64,000 bases of DNA from Tolypeutes matacus (lineage: Eukaryota; Chordata; Mammalia; Cingulata; Chlamyphoridae). Numbering within the stretch: the first letter of the stretch is position 1; every line of letters begins with the position of its first letter. Location: contig JAKSZT010053883.1 of NCBI GenBank assembly GCA_026826555.1, forward strand, positions 26,901,225 to 26,965,224. The letters are read 5' to 3'. This document shows positions 31,990 to 42,830 of the stretch, in pieces. The notes beneath the pieces were generated by a model. That model was not told the origin of the DNA, made no database searches, and worked only from the letters and a program-made list of their open reading frames with translations. Both the position numbers and the translations under genes were made by a program.

Positions 31990-32800
31990 CTACAACTGCC
32001 AGGCGACGGACATGGAGGAGCAGGGCACCTCCCCAGGCGCGAAGAGGGCGACAGTAGCGGGCTGGCACGGCCTGGCAGCCGAGTAGGCCCTGGCCAGGAG
32101 TGGCACCGGAGGGCGGTGCCCGCTTTCCAGTGCGACGGGCACGGGCCCCGGCCCCCCCATCCTGGCGAGAACCCCTCCCCCGCCATGGGCACTGACCTGT
32201 CCAGGGCCCGGCTGGGCCTGGCCGGGCGGGGCCTACGCAGCCCCTCGGCCGGGCGCCGCCTTGCGCAGGGGCCCGAGCGGGCCGCCTCCTCTCCGCCGGG
32301 AGCCTCCGAGCCGGGGCCCGGGGCTGCCGCGGCGCATCCGACCGCACCGGCCTGGCCGGCGTCAACAAAGGGCGGCCGGGGCGCGAGGCCGGGGCGGGGG
32401 CGCGAGGCCCGGGCGGGGACGCGGGCGGCCGCCGGGATTGCGCGCGCGCGCGGCGGGCGCTCGAGGACTGCTGCAGCCGCGGAGACAATGCGACGCGTCC
32501 GGGCCGGGCTCCCGCGGCCGCCTCTGCTGGGGGCGGGGCGCGGGGCGGGGCCTCGGCCGCACGGGGCGGGGCCGCTGAGGGGCGGGGTGAGCAGGCGCGG
32601 AAGCAGGGCCGCGCGCTTCCTTTGTGCGGCCGGTTACAGCCCGGCGGCTGGAGGGGGCGCCGGCGCGGCCTGGAGCCAGCCCCGCCTCGCGCTCGCCCCG
32701 CCTCCACGCCTTCGGGATGGCGCAGGAGGCCTGAAGCCCTCGAGCGAAGCGAGGCCTGTGGCGGGTTAGGGACGCCGAGGTTTCCGTTTAGAGAAGCAAG
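31990..32800 (-). promoter_or_regulatory. PHC2: CpG island: probable internal PHC2 promoter
   Basis: Very high GC and dense CpG with many GC boxes (GGGGCGGGG at about 32391, 32530, 32541, 32564 and 32580) and an alternating CG run near 32440. No TATA box is visible. It lies in intron 8, between exons present only in the long form and exon 9, whose ATG opens the 323-residue isoform. That is exactly where an alternative promoter is needed. Such islands are often bidirectional, so an antisense transcript is possible. Long open frames here on both strands (to 372 codons) come from the lack of AT-rich stops. Confidence 0.8.
32197..32480 (-). other. PHC2: Candidate first exon of short PHC2 transcript
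   Basis: CTGGACAG|GTCAGTGC at 32197/32196 is the best consensus donor in the island, in PHC2 orientation. The 3' end of the exon is set by this site, while the 5' end is a guess from the GC boxes. The exon would be 5' UTR spliced to exon 9 at 18446. Confidence 0.45.
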
Positions 32801-32924
32801 GGCCACGCCACAAGGACGCCTGCCATCGCCCCCAACAAAAGCCCCCCAGTAGCGTGGTGGACTGACTCCTGCCGCGGCCAATTCACTATCTGTGGGGCCC
32901 TAGAGGAAACAACTCAGCTACCAG

Positions 32925-33052
32925 TAATTGAGTGCTTAATATGGGTTGAGCCCTTTATGCGCGCACACTCTCACTTATTCACAATAACCCTACAAGTAGT
33001 CATTATCCACCCAATTGGGAACTGAGGATCGGGGAGGTTAAGTAATGACCAA
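32925..33052 (-). repeat. MIR-like fragment
   Basis: Reverse orientation: GAGTGCTTAATATGGGTTGA, CACAATAACCCTACAAGTAG and GGGGAGGTTAAGTAATGACC. Confidence 0.65.
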
Positions 33053-33116
33053 AGTGATCAAGTTACACCTCCATAAACAGGGATAGTGATCAAGTTACAC
33101 CTCCATAAACAGGGAT
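33053..33116 (+). repeat. Perfect 32-bp tandem duplication
   Basis: Two identical units (33053-33084 and 33085-33116), each from AGTGATCAAGTTACACC to ATAAACAGGGAT. Identity shows a young event, or an assembly artefact. Confidence 0.97.
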
Positions 33117-33119
33117 AAT

Positions 33120-33230
33120 CCCTACTCTTTAGACTTACTGTGAAGGTTAAAATGATGAAATATATACAAATTGTGTGCAGTGTCTGGCACACAGTAAGAG
33201 CCTAATAAACGTTACTACTCTTCCTAAACC
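33120..33230 (+). repeat. MIR SINE 3' part
   Basis: Sense-oriented: GACTTACTGTGAAGGTTAAA, GTGTCTGGCACACAGTAAG and CCTAATAAACGTTACTAC. Confidence 0.8.
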
Positions 33231-33700
33231 ACTCTGATTGAAGCCGAATTGTCATGGCAGCACATTCATTAAGTAAATATACTAGGAGCTGTGAAGGATA
33301 CAAAAGATGTACAATGGAACACAAAATTCTCACCTCTCCATCCTCGGGGATGCCGAATAGATGACACATTTCTTTCCATTCTTGAACTCTCTGTTCCCAA
33401 CATTTCACCCATTTTCTTGCCTTTCTTAGCATTCTTATTCTTTGTCTCTCTGCCTCTCTTCTCCCAATCTTTTTCCTTTGTTTCCATGTTTTACATTTAT
33501 ATTATATTCATTAATTGTTTACTACTCTCCCTTTCTCTTTTTCCCATTCTCTTCCTTTCCCCTCTACCCCACATATCAAAATTTCAAATCCTTCTTTCAT
33601 TCATGTTCACATTCTACCTCCCTCTGCCTTTGGATTTCTTACACAGTTTTTATAAACTAAGGTAATGTGTGATTGAATATTTGACTTCCCTTTATTTCCT
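33231..33700 (-). other. PHC2: PHC2 intron 8: pyrimidine-rich stretch
   Basis: Strongly T/C-rich on the plus strand (about 33370-33650). The open frames here reflect this composition. Nothing else is recognised. Confidence 0.6.
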
Positions 33701-34430
33701 AAATGTGCTCACACTTTATTAGTCTCCCCACCTTTACTGGAATGCTCTTTCCCCAACTATCCATGCCCAAGACCTACTTATCCTTCAAGGATACTTAAGA
33801 ACAGCGGTTGGCAAACTTTTTCTATAAAGGACCAGATAATAAATATCTTAGACTTTGCAGACCCTACAGTCCCTGTAGCAACTACTCAACTCTGCTGTTG
33901 TAGATGAAAGCAACCACACTGAACACAAATGAGTGTGGCTGTGTTCCAATAAAACCTAATTTATAGGATTTATGGGCACTGAAATTTGAATTTCATATGG
34001 TTTCCACATATCAAGAAATAGTCTTCTTTTGGCTTTTAAAAAACCACTTAAAAAGCCATCATTACCTTGCAGGCTGTACAAAAACTGGGGCTGTGATGGA
34101 TTTGGCCCTTGGGCTGTATTTTACCAACTGCTGCTCTAGAACAATGCCATTTCCTCCATGAAATCAATCCTGATAACCTCTAGTTGGCAGTAACTTTTCC
34201 CTCTTTGTAACTTTTAAAGCACTCACCTGTAATCCTTCTCTGGCATTTATCATATTTTAGCTTTTATTGTCATTTTTTTCCTGTGCATGTCTCATCTTTC
34301 CCAGCAGACTAAGCTTCTTGAAGGTAGGGAACAGATCTTATGTCTCTATGTACTACCTTCCATCCCACAGTGCTTTGCACAGAGCAGGCATTCAAACATA
34401 TATAGAATGGATAAATACTTAAGTCTTGGG
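33700..34430 (+). repeat. L2 3' end, split by a hAT element
   Basis: Left part 33700-33801 (ACTGGAATGCTCTTTCCCCA, CCTACTTATCCTTCAAGG) continues at 34142-34430 (CCTCCATGAAATCAATCCTG, GACTAAGCTTCTTGAAGGTA, CAGTGCTTTGCACAGAGCAG). One L2 copy was interrupted at 33802-34133. Confidence 0.8.
33802..34133 (+). mobile_element. Non-autonomous hAT (Charlie-type) element
   Basis: Ends CAGCGGTTGGCAAAC and TTTACCAACTGCTG are inverted repeats. Inside are TATAAAGGACCAGATAATAA and GGCTGTGTTCCAATAAAAC, typical of a common mammalian MER hAT. Flanks CTTAAGAA (33794-33801) and CTCTAGAA (34134-34141) are a worn 8-bp duplication. Confidence 0.88.
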
Positions 34431-34744
34431 TGGTTGACAATTGTTCTAACTGTACCTCAAGAGTAGAATGCTTATTATGTGTATATCATCTTGATTAGAT
34501 TCAGAGAGACATTTTTGAGAGCTTTATGTACAAGATGGAGAGAGGTAGGCAAATGTCAGTTCATTTAGGGGTTGTTGGGTAACCAATACTCGAATGAAGA
34601 ATGTTTATTTATACCAACCTGGAGGCAGAGCCTATGCCCTCAGTCAGGTCCTAGTCAGTATTTCTATCAGTTAATTGGTTAAAGACAAAGAAAGCAGGCT
34701 AGATAATTTATGGATGGTAAAGTTAAGCAGAAGAGTTAGTTTAA

Positions 34745-34945
34745 TGAATAACAGAATTCAGATGGAATAGATTCCCCGCTCCAGCACTTATTCTCTCTGT
34801 GCCTCAGTTTTCATATCTTTATAGTGGTGGTTAATAAAAGTTCCTATCCCAGCAGGTTATTGTCAGGACTAAATGAGTAAATAAATGTACAGCCTGGCAG
34901 AAAGGGCTCCATAAACGTTAGAGTTAATAGCTATTTTCTTCCTAG
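34745..34945 (+). repeat. MIR SINE
   Basis: Sense-oriented: CTCTCTGTGCCTCAGTTTTC, GGTTATTGTCAGGACTAAAT and CTCCATAAACGTTAGAG. Confidence 0.83.
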
Positions 34946-35204
34946 GCTGGAACTATGGGCCAAATTCACAAGATAACATTTAACAGATATAATTAGTTAT
35001 ATTTTGCTTCAAAATATAGCAAAATATAACTGAGGAGACTGGGCATGATAGCAGTTTATGTAAAAAACAAAACAAAAAAACCTACAAATAAACTGCCACC
35101 CTCTTTATCATTCCCACTGGGTCCAAGGAGTTAATGTGGGGCCACATGTGCAGCATCTTGATGGAGGAAGGCGAGGGAGTTACTACACAGGGGGTCAGAG
35201 TCAT

Positions 35205-35360
35205 GGCGCTGCCCTTCCACAGCGGTGTGGCCTGGGTCTGCTTCTAGCTTTTATTTCCTCCTATGTATAATAGGGATAACGATACTTATCTTTCAGGGTT
35301 GTCATGAGTGAGTCAAGAACTATGTGCCTGGCACTTAGTAGGTATACAACAAATATCAGG
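35205..35360 (+). repeat. MIR SINE
   Basis: Sense-oriented: GTGTGGCCTGGGTCTGCTTC, GTATAATAGGGATAACGATA and GTGCCTGGCACTTAGTAGG. Confidence 0.8.
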
Positions 35361-35528
35361 GTCCTCCCTACCATACCAAACAGATGTAGGAAACAGGCCT
35401 GCTCTGTAAAGGCCTTACAAAGCTAAGCCTAGGTGTCAATCTATGGTGACTAGTGGCTTTTTATATTTGGAAGTAATGTACTTAATTTGGGGGATTGTGC
35501 AGGATTAATGGGAGTTCTTGGCATGTTC

Positions 35529-35559
<31 letters not shown>

Positions 35560-36774
35560 CCTCAGATATTTAGCCTGGAGATTTTCTTTCTCTCTCTTTT
35601 TTTAATGGGAAGGAAGGAGGAAAGACATGATAACTGTCCATAAGTACTGGCAAGCTGTAATGTATGAAATGGACTCTTTTAACTCACAAGACAAAATCAC
35701 AACCAATGGGTAGAAGTCTCAGGAGAGCAGATTTTGACTTAATTTGAAGAGCAAATTTCTGATAGAGTAATTCCACAATGAATTGAGCTGCTTTTCAACG
35801 TGGAAAACCCCTCATCATTACAAGGAAGCAAATAGAGAACAGAGACCTCTTTCCCGTCTTCTAATTTTTCTAGTGTTATTTTCTCCATATTCATTTGCGT
35901 TCTTCTCCTTTTCCTTTGATCCCATTCCCCACTCCTTATAGGATCTTTATAACTCTCCCCCCGCCCCCGCTTGTCCCAAAGCATTTTTCTTCTCATTTCT
36001 CCTCGAAATTCTCTTTCTCTCGTGTCTCCCATCCCCAATGCCCAGCACACACTTGGCCCAATGGCTGGAGCTGCCTCCCTGATTTGTACACTGTCGGTGT
36101 GGCTCATGCCAGAGATCTGGGTCAATATTGCTGTGCAAACTGGCAGAGAGGGGAAGGAATGCAAATCGATCCCTGCAGGAAGTGGAGGTACTGCTATGAT
36201 CTCCCATCAGGTTAGAGGGATCCAGCAGGGTCTCTGAAACCCAGGGCACTGAAAAGTCCACTTGTAACTGGGCACTCACAGACAGACAGATGGTGATCCC
36301 AGAGCTGAGCACGGTTTCTTCAAAGATGTGTCCATGAGCCAAACGCATCCTGAATCCTCTTCTAGTTATCCTAGGTAATTCCCATAGCTCAAAAGCTATG
36401 GCAGCCATCTTGCCATATTTCCAATTTCAAGAACTCCTCTTAAACTAAATGAAGCAGGGAATTGAGGCAATTGGATAACTGCCTCAACTCTCAACTTTGC
36501 ATGTGTATATTTGGCTTCAGATACATCTATCAACAATGCCATGCAGGCCTCAGTGTGACTCTACTCTTACTCTTTTTTCTTCTGAGTCTCCTTTCTTTAC
36601 CCCTGGTCATCTCATTTTCTCCCTCTTTCCACCTACCCAGCCTCCTTGTTGCATTGCTCTTTGGGCCTGCAATAGTTTACCCTCCCAATCTAGATGTCCT
36701 AGTGGAATACGCAATGGGATGGCAAGGAAGGCAGACTTTCTCCCCTCCCCCAAGGGCCCTGCTACACTTCATAC
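35361..36774 (-). other. PHC2: PHC2 intron 8, 5' end
   Basis: No exon. A poly(A) of about 25 lies at 35535-35560 with no retroposon body attached, and 35890-36020 is pyrimidine-rich. Open frames on both strands here match nothing I know. Confidence 0.6.
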
Positions 36775-36940
36775 CGTGAGCTCGGGGCTGCTGGATGTTA
36801 GGGCTCTTGGGTACAGGCAGGCCACCAGGCATGGCAGTGACAATGGCGTGCTGATGTGGTGATGGGCCAGACCGAGTCTCAGGCACACTCTTCTCCCCAG
36901 GTACCACCTCCTTCCAGTCCTCTGGGGCACACTGCTGGGG
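36775..36940 (-). CDS. PHC2: PHC2 coding exon 8
   Basis: Acceptor AACAG|CCC (AG at 36942-36941), donor GTATGA from 36774. Encodes 466-520 plus one base of Glu521: PQQCAPEDWKEVVPGEKSVP, then the Pro-rich SGPSPHQHAIVTAMPGG segment. It is more diverged from human than the C-terminal exons (for example KSPNIQQPRAH where I remember TSPNIQPSPAH). It belongs only to the long isoform. Confidence 0.97.
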
Positions 36941-37210
36941 CTGTTAAGGGACAGGACAGAGAGATGGTCTTCTCATGAATGACCTCAATGCTTTTGGACA
37001 TGCTCCCTCTTTTTGTGGAACTTGGGTGGCAGAAAAGGACATTAAAATTCAGTCATCACAAATTTAGAGAGTCCCCTTTTCTTTCTAGGATAACCCAGAG
37101 AGGAGTCCAACACTCAGCCTACCCAGAAATATATCCAAATGGGGTCTGTGGGATTGTCTGAGCTGTGACCTCCTCATTTGTTCCCTGGACCTCGGGACCA
37201 GCTTACTCAC

Positions 37211-37629
37211 CACTGGCGAGGCGGGCTGTAGTTGTAAGATGACAGCTGATGTGTGCTGGAACCTGCGTTGTGGGGTGTGGGGCAGGCCCTTGGGATGTCC
37301 ATTCAGAGGCCCAGCGTCTGGTGTGGGAGGATGACATTGCTGGCTGCTGCCAGGCTTGTGCAGATTGGCAGTGGGGCACTGGAGTGGCAGAGTGGGTGTA
37401 ACTGGGCCTACTGGCATGGCATGGGCTTCTGAGCTGGGCTGTACAGCCAAGCTTGGAGGGATGGAGGCGAACTGGGGCTGGGACTGGGGCTGGAGCACAG
37501 GCCGTGCTTGTTGGGGCTGCTGCTGCTGCGGTGGTTGCTGCTGTTGCTGCTGTTGGATCACAAATTGGGGCTGCAGGTGCTTTGATGGTGGCTGTGAGAG
37601 GAGCTGGTGTGGCTGTAGCTGAGCATAGG
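37211..37629 (-). CDS. PHC2: PHC2 coding exon 7: poly-Q and Pro-rich
   Basis: Acceptor TTCAG|CCT (AG at 37631-37630). Completes Ala326 and encodes 327-465: YAQLQPHQLLSQPPSKHLQP, a glutamine tract (FVIQQQQQQQPPQQQQPQQ), then a Pro-rich linker ending SAVILQLQPASPV. The 3' end is ambiguous: CCAGTGGTGAGT offers two donors 3 bp apart. The distal one (exon end 37211) fits the consensus better and adds Val465. The proximal one (exon end 37214) gives the Val-less form I remember for human. The glutamine run is longer than the interrupted one in human. Confidence 0.96.
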
Positions 37630-38109
37630 CTGAAGGGGGAAAGACCCAGGTTAGGTAGCATGGCTTGATTTCATCTTCTGCTATGTCCTTTACCACCACC
37701 TTCCCCCAAATGTGCCCCTCCCACATCCAAATAAACAAGGCTGCCCAAACACAGGGCTGCTTTCATCTCTTTCATCTTTCACCTAGAACCTGGCTTGGTC
37801 ATTGCCATGGCCCTAGTCTCACTCTTTCTTTTTCCCTTGCTTTCTTCCTATGCTGAAATATTGGGCTCCTTAGCCTGTCCCCCAATGTCTAACTCAATGC
37901 CCAGCTCCTCTGTGAAGACTTTGACTATTCTAGATGTTCAGAGAAACACTGGATTCTACAATGTACAACCATTTTCTCCCTCTCTCCTCTACGCCTGAAA
38001 TATCTGCTTCCTCCCATCTGCCCAAGCCCACAGGCCTAGCGCTTATTTATCCTTCTGGCTCCCCCCAGGCTAGGCTGCCTCCAAAAGGAGCCAGTTTCAC
38101 AGTGGTCCT

Positions 38110-38350
38110 CAGACTCTAGTATCAGGCAGACCAGGGCTATAAGTTCCTGTTCTTATATATCATGGGACCTCAGGCTAGCTACTTAACCTCTCCAGGCCTC
38201 AGCTTCCTCACCTAAAAACTGGAAATTATAATAGTTCTTGCCCAGAAAGTTGTTATAAGGATGAAATGAGAAAAAAATTGTGAGAAAATGACAGACATAA
38301 TTGGCACAGCACCGTGCCTGGCACACAGTCATGTTCAATCATTTCTAATG
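38110..38350 (+). repeat. MIR SINE
   Basis: Sense-oriented: GGGACCTCAGGCTAGCTACT, CAGGCCTCAGCTTCCTCACC and CCGTGCCTGGCACACAGTC. Confidence 0.85.
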
Positions 38351-38439
38351 GTAATTATAACAATTTCAGTTTGGTTTAGGTTCTCAAAGTATCCTGGGCT
38401 TGCCGCTATCATAATAATGTTTATCACATGGGTTATAAT

Positions 38440-38580
38440 TGCTTCCTTGTCATCTTTCCTTCCAGATTACTATCCCTTATGGTCACAAACTATTGTGTAT
38501 CTCTTTATCCAGAACCTAACATAGTGTCTGACATCTAGAAGTAAATGATTGCTAAGTGAGTAAACATATTGTCCTGATCT
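38440..38580 (+). repeat. L2-like 3' end
   Basis: CAGAACCTAACATAGTGTCTG and GTAAATGATTGCTAAGTGAG resemble the L2 3' end. Confidence 0.5.
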
Positions 38581-39209
38581 GGAATTCATTTGTTGCTATG
38601 TGTTTCTGACTTTTTCACTTTCCATTTTAATAAGACTGGCCCTCTGAGGTCAGAATTCTTATATTTTTTGGTAATCCCTTTAGTATCTACAGTAGGAATT
38701 CAGAAAACTCAGCTCAGAGACTGATTGTCTTCTTGCAGAGCACTCTGTTCAGCAGCATCCAGGCCAGGTTAGGGTGAGGGCAGTTCAGCTGGATCTGGCC
38801 TGCCTTGAAGCTGCCCTCCACTGAGCCTCCCATTGCTGGAGAGCCAGCAGAGAGAGGCTGCACCATGCAAATGCAGAGAGGACCAGAGCTGGAAGGTCAC
38901 AAATGGATTTTTACAACCAAAGGCTCACAGCCAGTAAGGATAAAGGCCAATTCTGGGTCCTAAGCTAACATTTTAAAGGGATCCTGTGATGCTATAGGTA
39001 CAAAATAAGCAGAATTCTAACTGAGTTAGGGGAGGTACCTTCTTTCTTGAATTTTGTCTATTTACATGAAAGTTTCTATTTATCTCATAACAGCCCAAAC
39101 ACGGAGTTCTAAGTGTAACTGCAACAGGAATGGGAAGGAAAGGACAGAGACAAGAGTCATTACATGGGAAAAACAAGTCAGTACTTAGTGACTGTTTCTG
39201 GTCAGAGAA

Positions 39210-39340
39210 GGAGGGAATGTGGATGACCCCCAAGGTTTTAGTCTGGATGACTGACAGTGAATGATGGAATTGGGAATCTTGGACAGGGATGTGATTTTGA
39301 GGGAAGTATGTTAGGTCTGAAGTGATTGTGGAATATCTAA
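39210..39340 (+). repeat. Fragment of an old, unnamed mammalian repeat
   Basis: GGATGACCCCCAAGGTTTTA and TGTGATTTTGAGGGAAGTAT recall a widespread ancient repeat whose consensus I recognise but cannot name. More pieces are at 42545-42830 and 44800-45130. Confidence 0.35.
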
Positions 39341-40574
39341 GTGGTGATTATAAATTCCCCTAACTCCATCCTCCAGCCCTAATTCTACACTGAATAGCTA
39401 AAACCGTATCACACAAAGTCATTGCAAATGGAATTTTTATGAAGACTGTTGATAAGGCATCTGAGAGAGACACAGTGCATGTTATGCTTTAGTAGTCACA
39501 AAGGTCTGCAAATTGCTGGGCATCATCACTGAACACTCCACCAAAACTTTCTCTCCCTTAATACAAAACCATAAATTCACACGCGTCTGGAACAGTCATT
39601 TTAGGAGCTACCCATTTATGAGAGCTGGAAATGGTTCCGGTCGGGGAAGGTAAGAGGATCAATGGCATGGCCAACCACTAGTTGGCGTCAGATTTTCATC
39701 TGGGAAATAAAAGGTCTGGGTGATCACTCAAGTCCCTTCCAGCTCTACAATTTGATAGGGTGGCTATAATATGAGAATAGTTTAAAATTCAGGACTGATA
39801 AAGTGGAAAAAAAGAGGGCTAGAGAGGGAAAAGCTCTAAATCTATAATGCATAAAGAATATAGTTCTGGACAATACCCATTTGTTTTCCAAAGCTTGGGA
39901 AGGGAACTCCTGGCCTCCTGCCCCTCTAATTCCACTCTGCTCCTCATCCTGTGGCTGCTCATTGGAAATTGAAGGCAATTGATGTAGAACAAACGGTACT
40001 AGTATATATCAAGGCCGGAAATAAAACTCAGGAAGGTTTAGATAAATTCATAGATCAAAGATCCCAAGGTATTCTGGGGGGAGTGTATATTCTTAACTTT
40101 TTGAGGTTAATAAAAAGCAAAGACCATGATTTAACTCTAGCTTTATCCTGGCTCAAAAATCGTTTTGTGTAGAGTATGGCAATAACTTTGTAACTGGTCT
40201 CTCTGATTCCACTTTCTTTTCTCTATAATCCATCTTATAGATAGATGGCAAATAATCTTCCTAAGGCACAGCTCTGATCCCTGATTAATAAAAATCGTCA
40301 GGGACTCTCCTTTGTCTACGGACATTTAGAGCCTCTGGCATTCAAGGTCTCTTAATATAAACTTAACCTTTTATTTTATTTCTTTGATCCAAGCAAATGT
40401 TACTTTTCACTGTCCCGTGTACAGAGTTTATACCCTTTCTTATACTGCCTAGAGTACCACAAATCAAATCCAGGTCACCTTTCAAAGGCTAGCCCTTCCC
40501 TCCCCTTACAGCTGACAGGACTCTTCCCTTTCTCTGAGCTGGCACTGAGGCATCTTTGCCTCAGAGAAGCAACA

Positions 40575-40735
40575 TGTCAAAGCAGTTGAGTGTGGGCTTT
40601 GAAACTAGAATGCTTGGATTTGAGTGCCTAGCTGTGGGACGCTGGGCAAGTTACTTGACCTCTCTGTACCTCTGTATCATTGTCTCTAAGATGGGGATAA
40701 TGATGATACTGATCTCAGTTATTTCAGTAAATGAC
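40575..40735 (+). repeat. MIR SINE
   Basis: Sense-oriented: GTGGGCTTTGAAACTAGAAT, GCTGGGCAAGTTACTTGACC and ATGGGGATAATGATGATAC. An L2-like 3' end follows at 40740-40835. Confidence 0.85.
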
Positions 40736-41449
40736 TTATCTCCCTTGTAGGCAGAAATTGTGATTCATTTGTTTCCTCCAAAATACTTTGAATTTAATGG
40801 ATGCTCAATTAATATTGCTGAATGACTGACAATGTGATGGGACTCCACCTTGTTTGTCTCATAAAACTTCTCCTCTCCAGACCAGCACATGGGTGAGATG
40901 GATGAAACCCATAGCCAATTTTGGTCTTATCAACATTCTGATTTATTGAAGACCCTACAATTGTCCAATCTTTGCTCACTACTTTCCTGTAGTAACTTTC
41001 AATCCAACCTACCTGATCTAACCATTTTTCCTTAAAACTGCATGCCCTTTTGTGGCTTTTTGGCTTTTATTTCAGTGCTTCTATTTTCTGGAATGCTCTC
41101 CTTCTGCTTCAGTGATCTAAGGCTTCAGTTCCTTTGGCCCAGGTTTAGCTCCTGTTATCTTCCTGCTTGCCTTAACCATCAATTATGGATTTAGTTATCA
41201 GAATTCCTGCATGCCTTTTTTGTTTGATCCACTCTTAACATGTGCTATCTTATATACATATATACATAAAATTGCTTTTTAAAATTTGGTTATCCCCCCC
41301 CACACCACCCCCAGATTTTAACATCTTTTGAATTGGGATGCATCTTATAGTTTAACTGGCAGTTTTTTTCTTTCTTAGGGTTAATAAAATAATGGTGCAT
41401 CTTAAAATCAATAATGTCTTAGAGTAAATGAAATGGGAATACCTTTATT

Positions 41450-41660
41450 CTTTTGTGTGTCTATGTCCTATCTTTCCAACTAAATGGTATGCTTCTTTGG
41501 TCAAAACTATGTCTTATATTTCTTTTTGTTTTAATTTATAAGATGTGCTTTAATTTAAATAGAAGATTTGATGTTTATCTTACCCTCCACATTGTCCAAC
41601 ATAACACTATACATTTTTACAGATGCTTAACAAATATCTGCTACTGGGAAGATAAATGAA
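41450..41660 (+). repeat. L2-like 3' end
   Basis: AATGGTATGCTTCTTTGGTC and CAGATGCTTAACAAATATCTG resemble the L2 3' end. The poly-C stretch at 41294-41310 lies just before it. Confidence 0.4.
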
Positions 41661-42544
41661 TTCTTCTCCCTCTCCCATAGCCTCCCAGCTCAGTTTGGGG
41701 TTGGTAAAGGATAGGACGGATTTCCCCATTACAGCCATGATACCAGAGGGGTCCATGTCCCCCTTCCCTACAGCTAGGATGGGGCATGTGAATTTATGAA
41801 ATATTAATGCACAGAAATCTCTCTAGAGCTTTATTCTTATTTTTTTTCCTAAGGACCAGTAACTTCATTTCTCTCCCTCACTCATTTTAGCTTCCCCTCC
41901 CCCTGCTACTAGAAAGTGCATTGCTTCTAAGAAACACAAGGGATTAATTCAATGGGACCGTAACCAAAGCTTTGCAAGGCCCTGATCAGACTTTCTTGTT
42001 ACAGAGCAGGGAAGAAGCAGGCCCAGGGTCTCTTGCAAATTAGGGCCTAGCTAAAAGAAGAGCATTCAGGCAATGCTCCTCTGCCCATCTGGTGCTCTAA
42101 AATTGACTTGCCTCCTTAGAATCTGAAGAGACAACCAGCTGGTTGTAAGTAACAAGAGGATGAAGGTCCCTGGGGCAGCAGGACTGACTGTGAGGGAGAT
42201 CCCTGGCAGGACCCCTTCCACTGCTTCCAATGCCAGAACTTATTAATAATGGAGCTTATTGAACTCAAGGCTTCAGGTATGGAGGAAAACAGCTCATTGT
42301 CCCAGAAACGCTGGAACTCTTGCTCCAAAGTATATGGGAACTGTAAACATCTCAATCATAGGTTGCAGACCTCCTTATCCACTTATTTTTCTAGGCATCT
42401 ACTTTAATTGACTAGAGTTTGGTGTTATCTGGCCTGGAGGGAGGGGGAGAGGAGGGCAGGAGGGAGAATACCTGTGGGAGAGGAATAATATAACTTTTTT
42501 TTTACTAATACTCTTCAAGAGTCAGAAAGCTAAGTGAAGATAAA

Positions 42545-42830
42545 CTTTCAGCTATTCATTCCCTCAACAAACTTTACTAAGCACCTACTAGAGACCAAGT
42601 ACTAGCTAAAACTCAGTTCCTTCTGTAGAATAGATTATAGTCTAGTAATGGAGATAGATGGTAAACAGATACTTTCAGCATGATCTGGTAAATGTTACCA
42701 TAGGAGATAAACACAGAATAAGAAGACAGAAATGGGGAATTCAGCTTGGAGAAGGAGAGCAGAGAAGGCTTCCCAGAGGAGGTAAGTGTTTAAAATGACT
42801 CAGAGTTAGGAAGATGACAAAAAGAACAGC
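42545..42830 (+). repeat. Old unnamed mammalian repeat
   Basis: TTACTAAGCACCTACTAGAG, TAGTCTAGTAATGGAGATAG and AGGCTTCCCAGAGGAGGTAA run in the order of a common ancient repeat consensus. Confidence 0.45.

Noticed and set aside
32116..32769. 217-codon plus-strand ORF in the CpG island
   Set aside because: Same compositional cause, with no recognisable domain.
31763..32881. 372-codon minus-strand ORF as a protein gene
   Set aside because: Pro/Arg/Ala-rich translation of a CpG island with no domain or motif. The frame crosses the candidate splice donor, and AT-poor DNA rarely has stop codons.
35535..35560. Poly(A) as the end of a processed pseudogene
   Set aside because: No gene-like or retroposon sequence precedes it on either strand and no duplication is visible.
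37356..37622. Plus-strand ORFs rich in Cys/Gly or Ala opposite exon 7
   Set aside because: They are antisense readings of the PHC2 poly-Q and Pro-rich coding sequence.
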